From a virus: a stretch of 48,756 bases of DNA. Below, in pieces: positions 9,201 to 15,135 of this stretch (within the stretch, counting starts at the first letter, position 1; each line of letters begins with the position of its first letter). The notes below the pieces were generated by a model that did no database searches, was not told the origin of the DNA, and was given only the letters and a program-made list of their open reading frames with translations. The stretch lies in IMG/VR virus record IMGVR_UViG_3300022926_002497, positions 1 through 48,756 of that record. One strand, 5' to 3'. The position numbers and the translations under genes are program-made.

Positions 9201-11387
9201 AGCGAAAAGTTGCCCAGGGATTACTTTACCAGGTCTTTGATAGTAAGATGTTGGATTGTAATACATGGTCAATGCCTTTTCATACATTGAATCTGGCAAG
9301 TCACCAAATACCATTGCTTTATTTTTTAGATTTGCTTTTTGTGATTTTGATTTTAAATAAGACGGTAAAGAGCTCCTAGCTATATCTCTTTCCCTAGCAG
9401 CTTGCTGCTCCAAATTATCCATTATAGATCTCTGCTCGTTAGACATTTGGGAATAATTACTATCCCATCTTGATTTTTTTCTTGAAGCAAAATTAGGAAT
9501 TAAACCCCCGTTAGCATAAGGATTAAATCCATGTTTATTTTTAAAATTGTTTTTATATTCTTTCCCTGCTCTACTTCTTTCTGGAGGGATAATTGCAGGT
9601 TGTTTCATCCCAGGGAATTTCTTGATCTTTTCAGCGCTGTTATAAATAATTTGACCTAATCCAGAAACATTCATTGACTTAACGGACCCAGCTGTATATC
9701 CTCCTTTTTTAGCTCCATTTTTTTCAGCTATCCTTTCTGATGGGCTTACATAGTTAGGAACATGTCCTCCACTTCTAATCTTACTTAAGCTTGGTCCGTA
9801 ACCAGCCCTAGAGATAGCTGGAGCTATAGATCTTGCAGCGGCAGCTATTTTCATCTGTTCTCGGCTCTGAGCTTGAAGAATAGAAAGTATTGTTTTTTCT
9901 TGAGCCGCTCTATTTCCTTCTTGGGATAGTATTCTTTTTTGAAGGTTTGAATTTTCTCCTAATACTCCAACTATTGATTGCTGTATCTGTCTTTGCTGCT
10001 CTGTTGTAGAAACTATTCCCAGTAATTCTTTAGCACTTCCTGCTAAAAATTTAAAAGTTGTCCTGAATAACTTAGCAAATAAACCTATTCCAATAACCAA
10101 GCCTGGGCCAGAAATCACATTACCTATTCCCTTTAATGCTCCCTTCATGAAATCTGCCCCAGCACTTTCACCATCTTCTTTTGAAAGTAAATCACTTAAA
10201 CTGCTAAGGTTATCTCTTATTAGGGTTAAATAAGTTGTTATATTATCGCTAAATGCTATATTTCCAGCCAGTGCTGTCAGTTCCTTAATCACGGTTCCTG
10301 TTTGGTCTGCTAGTGCAGACATAGATCGATTTAAAATTTCATTTTTCTTATAAGCTTCATCTGTTGCCTGAGATGCTATTTGAGTTGCTCTTGCTAAAAT
10401 GCTATTTTCATCAGATAAATCTTTAATTGCTGCCTTCAAAATGTTGATTTGAAATACCCCACCAACTTGTTCCGCTACAGCAGCTTTTGTTGTGTCAGTT
10501 AAACCCTCATATGTTTTTGAAAGATTTTCTAAAACAGTTATTGCGGGTAATGTGTTACCAGCTATGTCTCTTACAGCTATGCCAAGCTCTTCTAACCTCT
10601 TAATAGTGCTAGATCTTTGCACCCTTGTGAAAATAGTTTTAAAACTATTACCAATAACTTTACCTCCTCTTGCAGTTGCTTGCTGAGCTGCCGTAACCGC
10701 ACCTAATAGTTGATCAAAACTCACTCCCGCATCATTTGCTACGGCTCCAGCTCTAGAAACTCCATCGATTAAGTCTTCAGTACTAACTGCAAACTGAACA
10801 TCAACAGCAGCCATTTTGCTTAAAATTCTTGTAGAATCCAATCCTGCCTTGTTGAATGTGTTTAATGCGGCTGTAAGTCCACTTACAGCACTAGCCGCAT
10901 CCAACCCAGTCAGTCTTGTTAAAATAAGAGCATCATTAGTCCTCTTCAAGGTTTCTTCCATGGTTAAACCTTGACGAGCCAATTCAGTTGCCGCAGTTGC
11001 TACAGTCCCAAAGCTTTGAGCTGTATTTTTTGCAACCTTGAATAGTCCACTTGAGAATTCCTCTAGTTGCCTATTGGTTAAACCCATAACAACATTTATT
11101 TCCGTCATGCTCTTTTCGACCTGCATAGCGGATTTAACTAAATTAGCAAATGCACTTTGTACACCATTAATGATTCCAACCGACGCCCCGAAAGCTAAAA
11201 CCCGAGCATTAGACGCTTCTAAAGATTTATTAAATTCACTAACAGATCCTGTGATTTTACCTAAAGCTCCTGTGAATTTTCTATCATTAATATTAAGATG
11301 TATACCTCCTTTGGAGTTAAATCTTCTTACGGCCTGATTGATAGATTGCTCTAGGCCAATTTGTACTGTTTCAATTTTTATCGGCAT
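264..11387 (-). CDS. Giant tail tape measure protein (3707 aa) with embedded modules
   Basis: Tape measure proteins set tail length and sit inside the tail tube before DNA ejection. Residues about 75-330 have the TP901-1-type tape measure core (EKSMTEINVVMGLTNRQLEE, then ATELARQGLTMEE, ARGGKVIGNSFKTIF). Hydrophobic Gly/Ala-rich segments lie near residues 420-456, 2045-2115 and 2297-2350. Long helical, Gln/Lys-rich stretches fill residues 2350-3330. Residues 541-1627 differ: eight G-x-[IV]-P-N-[FY]-A motifs separate distinct modules, including a GNAT-like domain. The C-terminus has two related segments, DVPAMLTGGEYV (P3367) and GVPSVLTSGEYV (P3609), each followed by a KYG...LN.G pattern. The start is ATG with an AAGGA ribosome-binding site inside a small hairpin. 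At the usual 0.15 nm per residue a fully extended protein would imply a tail of about 550 nm, probably an overestimate because of the globular inserts. Confidence 0.95.
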   Translation of the reverse strand: MPIKIETVQIGLEQSINQAVRRFNSKGGIHLNINDRKFTGALGKITGSVSEFNKSLEASNARVLAFGASVGIINGVQSAFANLVKSAMQVEKSMTEINVVMGLTNRQLEEFSSGLFKVAKNTAQSFGTVATAATELARQGLTMEETLKRTNDALILTRLTGLDAASAVSGLTAALNTFNKAGLDSTRILSKMAAVDVQFAVSTEDLIDGVSRAGAVANDAGVSFDQLLGAVTAAQQATARGGKVIGNSFKTIFTRVQRSSTIKRLEELGIAVRDIAGNTLPAITVLENLSKTYEGLTDTTKAAVAEQVGGVFQINILKAAIKDLSDENSILARATQIASQATDEAYKKNEILNRSMSALADQTGTVIKELTALAGNIAFSDNITTYLTLIRDNLSSLSDLLSKEDGESAGADFMKGALKGIGNVISGPGLVIGIGLFAKLFRTTFKFLAGSAKELLGIVSTTEQQRQIQQSIVGVLGENSNLQKRILSQEGNRAAQEKTILSILQAQSREQMKIAAAARSIAPAISRAGYGPSLSKIRSGGHVPNYVSPSERIAEKNGAKKGGYTAGSVKSMNVSGLGQIIYNSAEKIKKFPGMKQPAIIPPERSRAGKEYKNNFKNKHGFNPYANGGLIPNFASRKKSRWDSNYSQMSNEQRSIMDNLEQQAARERDIARSSLPSYLKSKSQKANLKNKAMVFGDLPDSMYEKALTMYYNPTSYYQRPGKVIPGQLFANTIIPNTMLQSLNTQRPGVIPNFAYKATPANVAAGLIYGKRRATGLSLNDGTDRTLSDVWHSFSASMRTKSELDSVRTLIHRKFLKNASPGFLKQVEDSLKLYGNNVPQTWSMGPKDGYLNGMVYDLNTKRAAVRNKRIKDLGDRKLQIPNFSAFSFDKNLNEQSLVRSLLSSTFDFPKKTGVFDPYSEEKRLLNNTDALKYLDKSSLQSILKTFIKNADANILEFKGSYTGIPINQYKSLFEGDSTYGMRNISSARKREILSSPGVLNSFYSYLTGKSSSININSGLNSSEKKFFRDKYGAVPAMKHSEDGFSKTRADNLSLLREDFFGTKGVRSKVRKNVKGMLGDPSRRSNLLSENKFMEFYGKSSSLDDRPKSNRMILGYDPEQWITKARPVGMQLAQLYKSFTPSKSASSMTGKSGYFGELSGRFRGDQLKTLKAVQETVMQNVNASQSSKYLDKFLPSLIPGQFEKMLDGVGPEEAERKLFKRSSRFFGQRDIVDDFFDKRRAKAFKRFGFADGFVPNFIPLRINASQKRSAAVSKSGHDGVIGMSELDNIIKNHLYKSVKYHPLKGGDPITYVGRHGVHKYKKGAPPPKGFDSWDDFDRTANVGRTRVLHIPSAGPGDKGYRRVHLDRIESVVHRGKKLLVDPNMAAAGLIPNFAKFRVKTQQFGGEDGPFGPPKQVQFSSFVGDKKFVKSQATEIDDPKRPGKTGLQVIFTGESDQALRGKGYGRQLYEFMARYAKKSGYTGLYGDMTTSKSAMRVIDSIAKKGKFKVEKNKDLKFSKDELEPEGNWGSDSWTYKMSNQGHVPNYALFSSKAKDILNSNPGYAGAVADAVSREASFGVTPKVVSAPSLKSSRNPGLAVVNKEQEGGSLAKARALHGGLNPNQKTSMPNYALDLGDVINVRRQAAGAVRAEGLNMMERSFMEARNSINLFSASTKRGAQYLNRIANSFGKTTNLIKEYNLKESARVGLMGKESLDRRQFAKQMFRAEALQSVAQKGGAVGALAAQFANQGPRELEKSLATAQALALKNISKGTNVEQNKETLRTLNALNRNLDTQAKQMMNMPLTTARAMDKALKAESKVRSQSRVFEERGKGFNKNEARKFYAQSFLESKGIQTQDKKEANKIIASMGTSARREFSSFMKEQGVLSSNKSLAMAGFRSGEFGGLVRGNAKPFLGKLDAFTKALQSGNTKLANNLEKQLRNDASSSARNLTAISTLQGATSAIRETVKQDQSRRRSESSASKARNNLASRETGVKGFGQRLLGSFQAGYLGQNISRGAGGGIANRAGRIGGFLKDPTKQFANGLKGFGGSVGLGASFILPALAGFLENKVSREDRATLKDGSYRVSDTGALPSTLVGAGMGAIFGLPGAIVGGAAGFISSMQKATLTIDEQIRMREKEISVTSQNIQAISNIQRMSSARAEAFGRGDTMSLDRIDSSINQMMSNITDPKILKRVAQSGGDPLTLSKIEKELSDQTAVATSIQNFGMALRTGNAGNAGVAISSIMAQNIRNGKTTESQVFSTLDAIKTSLETRTATGKQLDPETMKNLRATAEGRQGFTSTGTLAGGAIGVGAGIGAAALIGGSALLTALTGGLASPLLMASIGAGVGAYAGRQVETGGFFGIGGAQKELKEYTDLGLDDLAEFDKLVDAGVMSREAVDQMMALFKEGNVSFAEIIEEAKKNVENFQKTRDASDAIASQLFNVSQKFKTTIAESIKAMEIDRIRTSGNIQNRQARSNFAAQFMSGRNATEFLSNEESRIFQMQASLKARSQDRENVVSLLRGVMSKEKELDLTAPQLDAVRRAVNSQGPGALQSMVTSRQLDAQIETKINQDRASKIFEIAGLNARGEGSIQMPNDPGELKAYLGVGTLEEQRAAIETLVKNYESIVNQGGDLLVSFSKSIGPEQAKMLQEMLNQTYDKSDVLAESIAADKRNLELTNQINKIQSKIQGMLEDRSSSIGLFEARSDLSLMRAEGRASSNISKLEFQQSPIFRGMRTDEQEIKRQDSIQRKIFEEEKALKQSEMLSNFKRDALRLMSERDLINSLNKLGDTIKDELAPDGGETSRNNLIIPDGSKTNVSVNKGGGIPGISRPRAPSDYIAQLGDKQGAKKGAVEQAGEARKLQASILDSKRKSLDALEKAFNLFKEDKNKGIFQPLTSAGDKLLKKYVGGSLSEGGANMPDLLKESYKVYAAGPGSSMISEGVRNIDSSDYEKVRDRLPEAIKEQKELVAAQEAVLADADKGLEKLNSELKDINTELKAASKQSSTPNQSSKTVIDKSRQANEAVTQQIKTFDNININLTEKYDEKIKEGTSIQGINDELNNMLSTIPSSDKNYNKFKNLVDTLKVFGDKYQETINQLTNQEFLRQAQRDIENFEGSLKFGKYSSGTIDKFRNLNQLDVEAQAGASAFDRAVEQLGRQKQYEVLARDPSASSAEVAEARIMANQQSIGTPDQLEKFSSMIDERTEKLAALSEVRQSQGYQSQDPASIQAADSLKSSIETLDKSMQNLASQMSRTTRRDGGFMGEFFPNMTDGLKSGFANVKSDAEQIYTRLGQDLPMQLRDGLADAMGVALSGADSFGNAMKKVGIQLINHIQQAVLKSASSRVLSAFGEITGLGYNYGGMVTGGSGVRDDVPAMLTGGEYVIKKSSVDKYGVHFLNNLNQGILGGYKDGGAVGLSIGAPFAAKREEYEDTNEYGSVTRYKVTRGEIGINKNLSSYAIANDRVIQEYFKDKENILRQDQQTAAQEKYREKVKDYQKKLEKNAMLGMLYGMVGGAVIGKVADFARQKYRESDFGQKRFKERSEKQYKRDGYIDVPGNSATSIYKNPDDRVAAHDYYDALRRYEGPQIAASEMARTGQRGQVTQNQVILRNKGGGVPSVLTSGEYVMNPQSVKKYGSNVMNQLNTGTLPVQGGSGSGSVSNISHGDVNININVDSGGGVSSSMSDPTKSASFAKKVKAAVMDVIAKEQRTGGRLR
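6507..9767 (-). repeat. Eight-copy G-x-[IV]-P-N-[FY]-A motif array inside the tape measure
   Basis: Protein-level repeat read directly from the tape measure frame. Copies: GHVPNYV (residues 541-547), GLIPNFA (628-634), GVIPNFA (747-753), LQIPNFS (876-882), GFVPNFI (1249-1255), GLIPNFA (1385-1391), GHVPNYA (1537-1543) and TSMPNYA (1621-1627). Most are preceded by a small Ala/Gly/Asn-rich linker. The distances between copies (87, 119, 129, 373, 136, 152 and 84 residues) are the size of single protein domains, and the sequence between copies is unrelated from one interval to the next. The motif therefore looks like punctuation between inserted modules. Its function (docking strand, processing site or linker) is not known to me. 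Confidence 0.8.
6798..7190 (-). other. GNAT acetyltransferase-like domain embedded in the tape measure (residues about 1400-1530)
   Basis: Between the GLIPNFA copy ending at residue 1391 and the GHVPNYA copy starting at 1537 lies a segment with the GNAT order of elements. A beta strand (LQVIFTG) is followed by the acetyl-CoA pyrophosphate loop R1456-x-x-G1459-x-G1461 (ALRGKGYGRQLYEF), a long helix (ARYAKKSGY), a strand (GLYGDMT) and the motif B-like helix SAMRVIDSIAKKGKF. R/Q-x-x-G-x-G/A is the family signature for acetyl-CoA binding. The module fits exactly between two punctuation motifs. Its substrate cannot be told from sequence. Activity inside or after ejection from the virion is inference. 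Confidence 0.7.
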
Positions 11388-11392
11388 GCCTT

Positions 11393-11409
11393 ATTCCTTA
11401 CAAAGGAAT
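11393..11409 (-). promoter_or_regulatory. Hairpin covering the tape measure ribosome-binding site
   Basis: The top strand reads attcctt-aca-aaggaat, a 7-bp perfect inverted repeat with a 3-nt loop. In the minus-strand transcript the right arm (AAGGAAT) contains the AAGGA ribosome-binding site of the tape measure, whose ATG follows five bases later. Folding would hide the site, so it may hold down translation of this very long protein. The structure is seen in the sequence. The regulatory role is inferred. Confidence 0.45.
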
Positions 11410-11424
11410 TACACATAAATAAAC

Positions 11425-11450
11425 AAAAAAGCCCTCTTAAAGAGGGCTTT
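11425..11450 (-). terminator. Rho-independent terminator after the tail-tube-like gene
   Basis: The top strand has gccctct-taa-agagggc (11431-11437 and 11441-11447), a 7-bp GC-rich stem with a 3-nt loop, flanked by A's on the left. On the minus strand this is a stem followed by six T's. It begins about 20 nt after the stop of the gene at 11472, so it would end or attenuate transcription between the abundant tube protein and the tape measure. Confidence 0.85.
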
Positions 11451-11471
11451 AATGATTGGCTTGAAACCAAA

Positions 11472-13154
11472 TTACATGCCTGGAATTTGAGCTTTTGCAG
11501 GTATCGAGTTTTGATTCGCACCTGATATAAATACTCCGTGAATCAAATCTTCTGCCCCACCGAGTTGTGTAGTCCAAGTTAAATCTATACTTTTATTGCT
11601 TCCAATATCTGAGCTGATTGATTCGCTATCAAGCTTAGCTCCTTTGAAGTCTATAACCATAGCATCAATTTTCTTTGTTTGACAAGGAGATTGGCCTTTT
11701 AACTTAATTCTAACATCGTATTCTCCACAATCATCTAACAGCTTTGCTAAGTTGCCTGTGCCAATTTCTGAAATTATCGCATTAACACTCATTGTTGCTA
11801 CGATTGGTAAATCTACGACACGAGCAAACGCATATCTAGAACCTATTCTATCGATAGGGGTTCTTGATAAAGGCAGCGACAAATTAAAACTCTGAATATG
11901 GGCCGAGCCTTCACCTTCAATATCTGTGAATAAACCTAGTTCTTGTGGGAACTCTAATTGTATATCTCCAGGCCTTAATACTGTTAAGGCACTTGCTCCG
12001 AATTCTCCTGTAGATGGGTTAGCTCCCTTAGAGTCTCCACGATTAATTTCTGCATGACCTAATGTGAAATTAATTCCTTCAATAGGGGTTCCTTCGACCA
12101 AATCGATGGATGGAACTTGTATGCCAGTTGTTCCTGCATCAGATTTTGCATTAAACAATTCTACCGTACTTGAAACCGTTGGTATTGAGCCAACAGATGC
12201 TTCAAAAGAGTAATCACTAACATATCCATTACCAAGACCAATTACAGATTTTCCATCGTTTCCTACGGTTGTGTTAAATGCGTCTGTGTTTTCTGGAGTG
12301 GTTAATATGAAAAAGTTTTGACCAGCATTTTCTTCACTAACATGATTCATTGCTGCATTCTTTTGAGCACTTCTGCTTGGGTCATTTGCATTATTAACAT
12401 AAAAATTTAAATTTCTTTCGTTGAACCCGTCTGTAGGATAATAAGAAAAGTCTAAATTTACTGTTGGTGGCTCCAGTGATATCGCATCAATTCTAGCTAA
12501 TTGCCCGAAAACATTAACATCAGTCCTATTTATAGTGAAACTATAATTAGCGCTTTGAACTCTGTGTATTTGCTGGACTAAATTTTCATAACTTCCATTC
12601 CATGGCTGAACAGAAACACCAACCCCAACATTATTCGCATCAGCAATGTCATTATAGTAACCGCTCAATGCTGTATTCCAAGCATCTACATCATCATACA
12701 AATTCAAGCCGCTAATTTCAGCAAAGTCGACTGGATTGGTTTTATTGGATGTTGCCCCGTTTCCGTCAGAACTAAATTGTAAACCATTGGGCCATCCAGC
12801 AGAACGGAAAAAAGGATCTGTATTTACAACTGTGCCAGTTAATCCAGTAACATATGCATAAATTGCACTAGCCGCTGATCCACTTAAATATGTCAGGTCT
12901 TCATCACCAGCGGCCACACTAGTGGACTTTAATATCGCTGGGTCTTGACGTAGCCCGATTGGATTAATAAAACTTAAATAGCCTACCGCGTTTCCAGAAC
13001 CTCCAAATTGAGGATGGGATGGAGGTGTATTACCAGGATTTGTTCCTGTCGGACCCATTCCCGTTTGAAGTGCCAAGCAGGAGAAATGCGCTCCTGTAGC
13101 ATCTGGACTTACAAATAAAGCTTCGCTTTGATAAATTACTCTGTTTCTAGCCAT
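11472..13154 (-). CDS. Major tail (tube) protein candidate, 560 aa
   Basis: The gene lies directly upstream of the tape measure and is followed by its own strong terminator, as expected for an abundant tail protein. The N-terminus MARNRVIYQSEALFVSPDAT and the segment HRVQSANYSFTINRTDVNVF (around residues 195-215), followed by LARIDAISLEPPTVNLDFSYYP, have the beta-strand and turn pattern of tube-fold proteins. Repeated strand segments such as VSDYSFEASVGSIPTVSSTV and AHIQSFNLSLPLSRTPIDRI suggest two or more beta domains. At 560 residues it is longer than most siphophage tube proteins, so extra outward-facing domains are possible. No ribosome-binding site is obvious; an A/T-rich leader precedes the ATG. 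Alternatives are another beta-rich structural protein or a sheath. The tube call rests on context and pattern, without an alignment. Confidence 0.6.
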   Translation of the reverse strand: MARNRVIYQSEALFVSPDATGAHFSCLALQTGMGPTGTNPGNTPPSHPQFGGSGNAVGYLSFINPIGLRQDPAILKSTSVAAGDEDLTYLSGSAASAIYAYVTGLTGTVVNTDPFFRSAGWPNGLQFSSDGNGATSNKTNPVDFAEISGLNLYDDVDAWNTALSGYYNDIADANNVGVGVSVQPWNGSYENLVQQIHRVQSANYSFTINRTDVNVFGQLARIDAISLEPPTVNLDFSYYPTDGFNERNLNFYVNNANDPSRSAQKNAAMNHVSEENAGQNFFILTTPENTDAFNTTVGNDGKSVIGLGNGYVSDYSFEASVGSIPTVSSTVELFNAKSDAGTTGIQVPSIDLVEGTPIEGINFTLGHAEINRGDSKGANPSTGEFGASALTVLRPGDIQLEFPQELGLFTDIEGEGSAHIQSFNLSLPLSRTPIDRIGSRYAFARVVDLPIVATMSVNAIISEIGTGNLAKLLDDCGEYDVRIKLKGQSPCQTKKIDAMVIDFKGAKLDSESISSDIGSNKSIDLTWTTQLGGAEDLIHGVFISGANQNSIPAKAQIPGM

Positions 13155-13233
13155 GATAATTTTAGATTAAATGTATATTGTGTTGTACTTCTAATTACAG
13201 ACAAGTCCTTTCAATGTGAAATTTTTTATTAAT

Positions 13234-14091
13234 TTAATATAATCTAGGATACCTTAATTTAGATACTTCAAAATCTAAAAAACCTATATACAATGTTGGT
13301 GATATAACTTGAGACATGTTTTCGCTTATTTTTGAAGTGGTAACTCTTTCTATGAAAAATAAACTATCTTTCCTTTGTTCTTGTAAATCTTCATAACTAT
13401 ATGAACTCGATTTTAAATCTCCGTATTCATTAATAGGGTGATCCGAAAAACTCAACTCTGCAAAACAGCAATCCCTTGTGTCCGCAAATAATGAAATCAT
13501 TCCATCTAGTTGATATAAATTTTCCGCAAAAACAACTACTTTAAAAGTTAAGTTTGTTTTGTTTTCGCCTCCAAATGCAAAAGGTTCGTTTTCTATGAAT
13601 TCATTGTTTATAAATACAGCAGGCACAACAAAATCATAAGGAGCTATCCCGCTCTCAGGAACATAGAACCTGCTATTGGTATCAAATTTAGTCTCTATAA
13701 TTAATGATTCCTCACTCTGGTTTGTATTGTATATGTTGAAATCTTTTGTAGCAAAACTTCCGTTTATTTGCATATGTTCGTTAGTAGCATTACCAGTAAA
13801 CACGACTCCTCCATTAAAAAAATCTATAAAATAACCATTGTTGGGGTCTGATTTATCTATAGGACCACTTGCATTAGATATATATTCAGGCACATTTACT
13901 CCATCTATTGATTCATGAACCCATTGTTTGTATGGGCTACTATATCTATAAAATCCATCAGGTAATCTTTCGTCTTCTATATAATACAGCTTAGTATCAA
14001 AATTTTTATATGCTTCTCCGTGTTTCAACATCCAATGTTCAAACCATAAAGTAAAACTAGTTGTAGCGTTATGTCCAAAATTATTTTTCAT
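13234..14091 (-). CDS. Hypothetical structural protein, 285 aa (tail completion candidate)
   Basis: I do not recognise the family. The protein is rich in aromatic residues and Asn, mostly predicted beta, without signal peptide or membrane segment. It starts TLWFEHWMLKHGEAY within its first 30 residues, and its C-terminus is VISPTLYIGFLDFEVSKLRY. It lies between the neck-like gene (14091-14753) and the tube candidate. Its ATG overlaps the upstream stop as TAATG, so the two are translationally coupled. Tail terminator or tail-completion proteins often occupy this place. A cysteine pair (DCCF) is visible near residue 210. Function is inferred only from position. Confidence 0.75.
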   Translation of the reverse strand: MKNNFGHNATTSFTLWFEHWMLKHGEAYKNFDTKLYYIEDERLPDGFYRYSSPYKQWVHESIDGVNVPEYISNASGPIDKSDPNNGYFIDFFNGGVVFTGNATNEHMQINGSFATKDFNIYNTNQSEESLIIETKFDTNSRFYVPESGIAPYDFVVPAVFINNEFIENEPFAFGGENKTNLTFKVVVFAENLYQLDGMISLFADTRDCCFAELSFSDHPINEYGDLKSSSYSYEDLQEQRKDSLFFIERVTTSKISENMSQVISPTLYIGFLDFEVSKLRYPRLY

Positions 14092-14753
14092 TAAATTTTG
14101 ATTTTCCTTAAATCATTAATAGATGTTCTAAAATTTTTTAATATAGCAGATATGTATGGGGCCCTTTTGTATCTTGACCTTTGTAATGAAATCGCTCCAC
14201 CTGTGCTTTCACCCCCAAAAGCGGATTGAGATTTCTTCCCTCCTTTTAATTGAATCGCTGGGCCAGATCTTGATTTAGATATACTTTTACCTTTTTCATA
14301 AAAATAATAACCTAGCCCAGATAAACCTGTCTCAATACCGTCTACCCAACTTCTTCCCCCTGATATTTCATTTCTAAAATCAGAAATTTTTGTTATCGAG
14401 AATATTTCTTCCCTAGAAGGCTCTGTAGTAATAAATTGAAAAACCCCTTTAGAATACCCTATAAATTGCAATTTTGTCTCACTCAATCTTTCTTCAATTG
14501 GCTTAATAGGATCATGACCATCTGGAAAACCTATAAAGGTGTATAAGTTACCATATCCGCCTAAAGTATTGCTTGAGTTAGATGCGTTTACGCCTCCTTG
14601 AATTTCAACAGTAACAGGGTGACTTAAAAATTCATCAATCATGTTCATCTTTAATGCTTCAAATTGTTGATGGATTCTTTTTTTTACTTGAGCTCCGATT
14701 TCTTTCGGTAATTGTTTATTTATAGAATCTTGAACGTCTCTAGGTAGTCTCAT
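14091..14753 (-). CDS. Neck / head-tail joining protein candidate, 220 aa
   Basis: First gene of the minus-strand tail block, leading into the 285-aa gene through a TAATG overlap. The N-terminus is helical (VKKRIHQQFEALKMNMIDEF), followed by a beta-rich part (HPVTVEIQGG, GNLYTFIGFPDGHDPI), then a basic, Gly/Ser-rich C-terminal third (AIQLKGGKKSQSAFGG) and a helix. A helix followed by a small beta barrel is typical of neck and tail-completion proteins of long-tailed phages. Hence the call, at moderate confidence. A GTGTAATATATA motif ends nine bases upstream of the ATG. Confidence 0.6.
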   Translation of the reverse strand: MRLPRDVQDSINKQLPKEIGAQVKKRIHQQFEALKMNMIDEFLSHPVTVEIQGGVNASNSSNTLGGYGNLYTFIGFPDGHDPIKPIEERLSETKLQFIGYSKGVFQFITTEPSREEIFSITKISDFRNEISGGRSWVDGIETGLSGLGYYFYEKGKSISKSRSGPAIQLKGGKKSQSAFGGESTGGAISLQRSRYKRAPYISAILKNFRTSINDLRKIKI

Positions 14754-14762
14754 GATACAACT

Positions 14763-14774
14763 TATATATTACAC
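14763..14774 (-). promoter_or_regulatory. GTGTAATATATA start-proximal motif (before the neck-like gene)
   Basis: The minus strand reads GTGTAATATATA, preceded by an A-run and followed after nine bases by the ATG at 14753. It matches six other copies in the window in sequence and in closeness to a start codon. If TGTAAT acts as a -10 box, transcription would begin almost at the ATG, giving a leaderless or nearly leaderless message. The promoter role is inferred. Confidence 0.4.
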
Positions 14775-14815
14775 TTTTTTTTGATTTTTATAAAAATTAA
14801 TCAATAATATTATTA

Positions 14816-15118
14816 ATGAAAGACTATAGTAAAGAAATATTAGAACAAAGATACGAAAAGAATATCAAAGACCTTTTTAAATCTTTCTTAGTTCTAATTG
14901 AGGACCTTCATCAAGACCACATAAATCATTTTTCTAAACTAGAAAAAGCAATACCCAAAGAATATTCCCATATAATTAATTTAGCAAATTATTTTGACGA
15001 TGAAAAAAAACAATACTTAAGAAAAAAAGTTTTAGACATGGGGAATTCTTCAGTAAGAAATCAAAGTGAAGATTTAGAAAAATTTACAGTAGTTTTTAAC
15101 TTTAAAAATAGCAAATAA
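14816..15118 (+). CDS. Small helical hypothetical protein, 100 aa
   Basis: First gene of the plus-strand island inside the structural block, divergent from 14753 with a 62-nt A/T-rich gap that must hold promoters for both directions. The protein is charged and almost wholly helical (EILEQRYEKNIKDLFKSFLV, then HINHFSKLEKAIPKEY), ending in a short strand (KFTVVFNF). It has no membrane segment or known motif. No ribosome-binding site is evident. It is followed after 17 nt by the chaperone-like pair, so a role in tail assembly is possible but unproven. Confidence 0.6.
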   Translation: MKDYSKEILEQRYEKNIKDLFKSFLVLIEDLHQDHINHFSKLEKAIPKEYSHIINLANYFDDEKKQYLRKKVLDMGNSSVRNQSEDLEKFTVVFNFKNSK

Positions 15119-15135
15119 TATATATTATATAAAAC

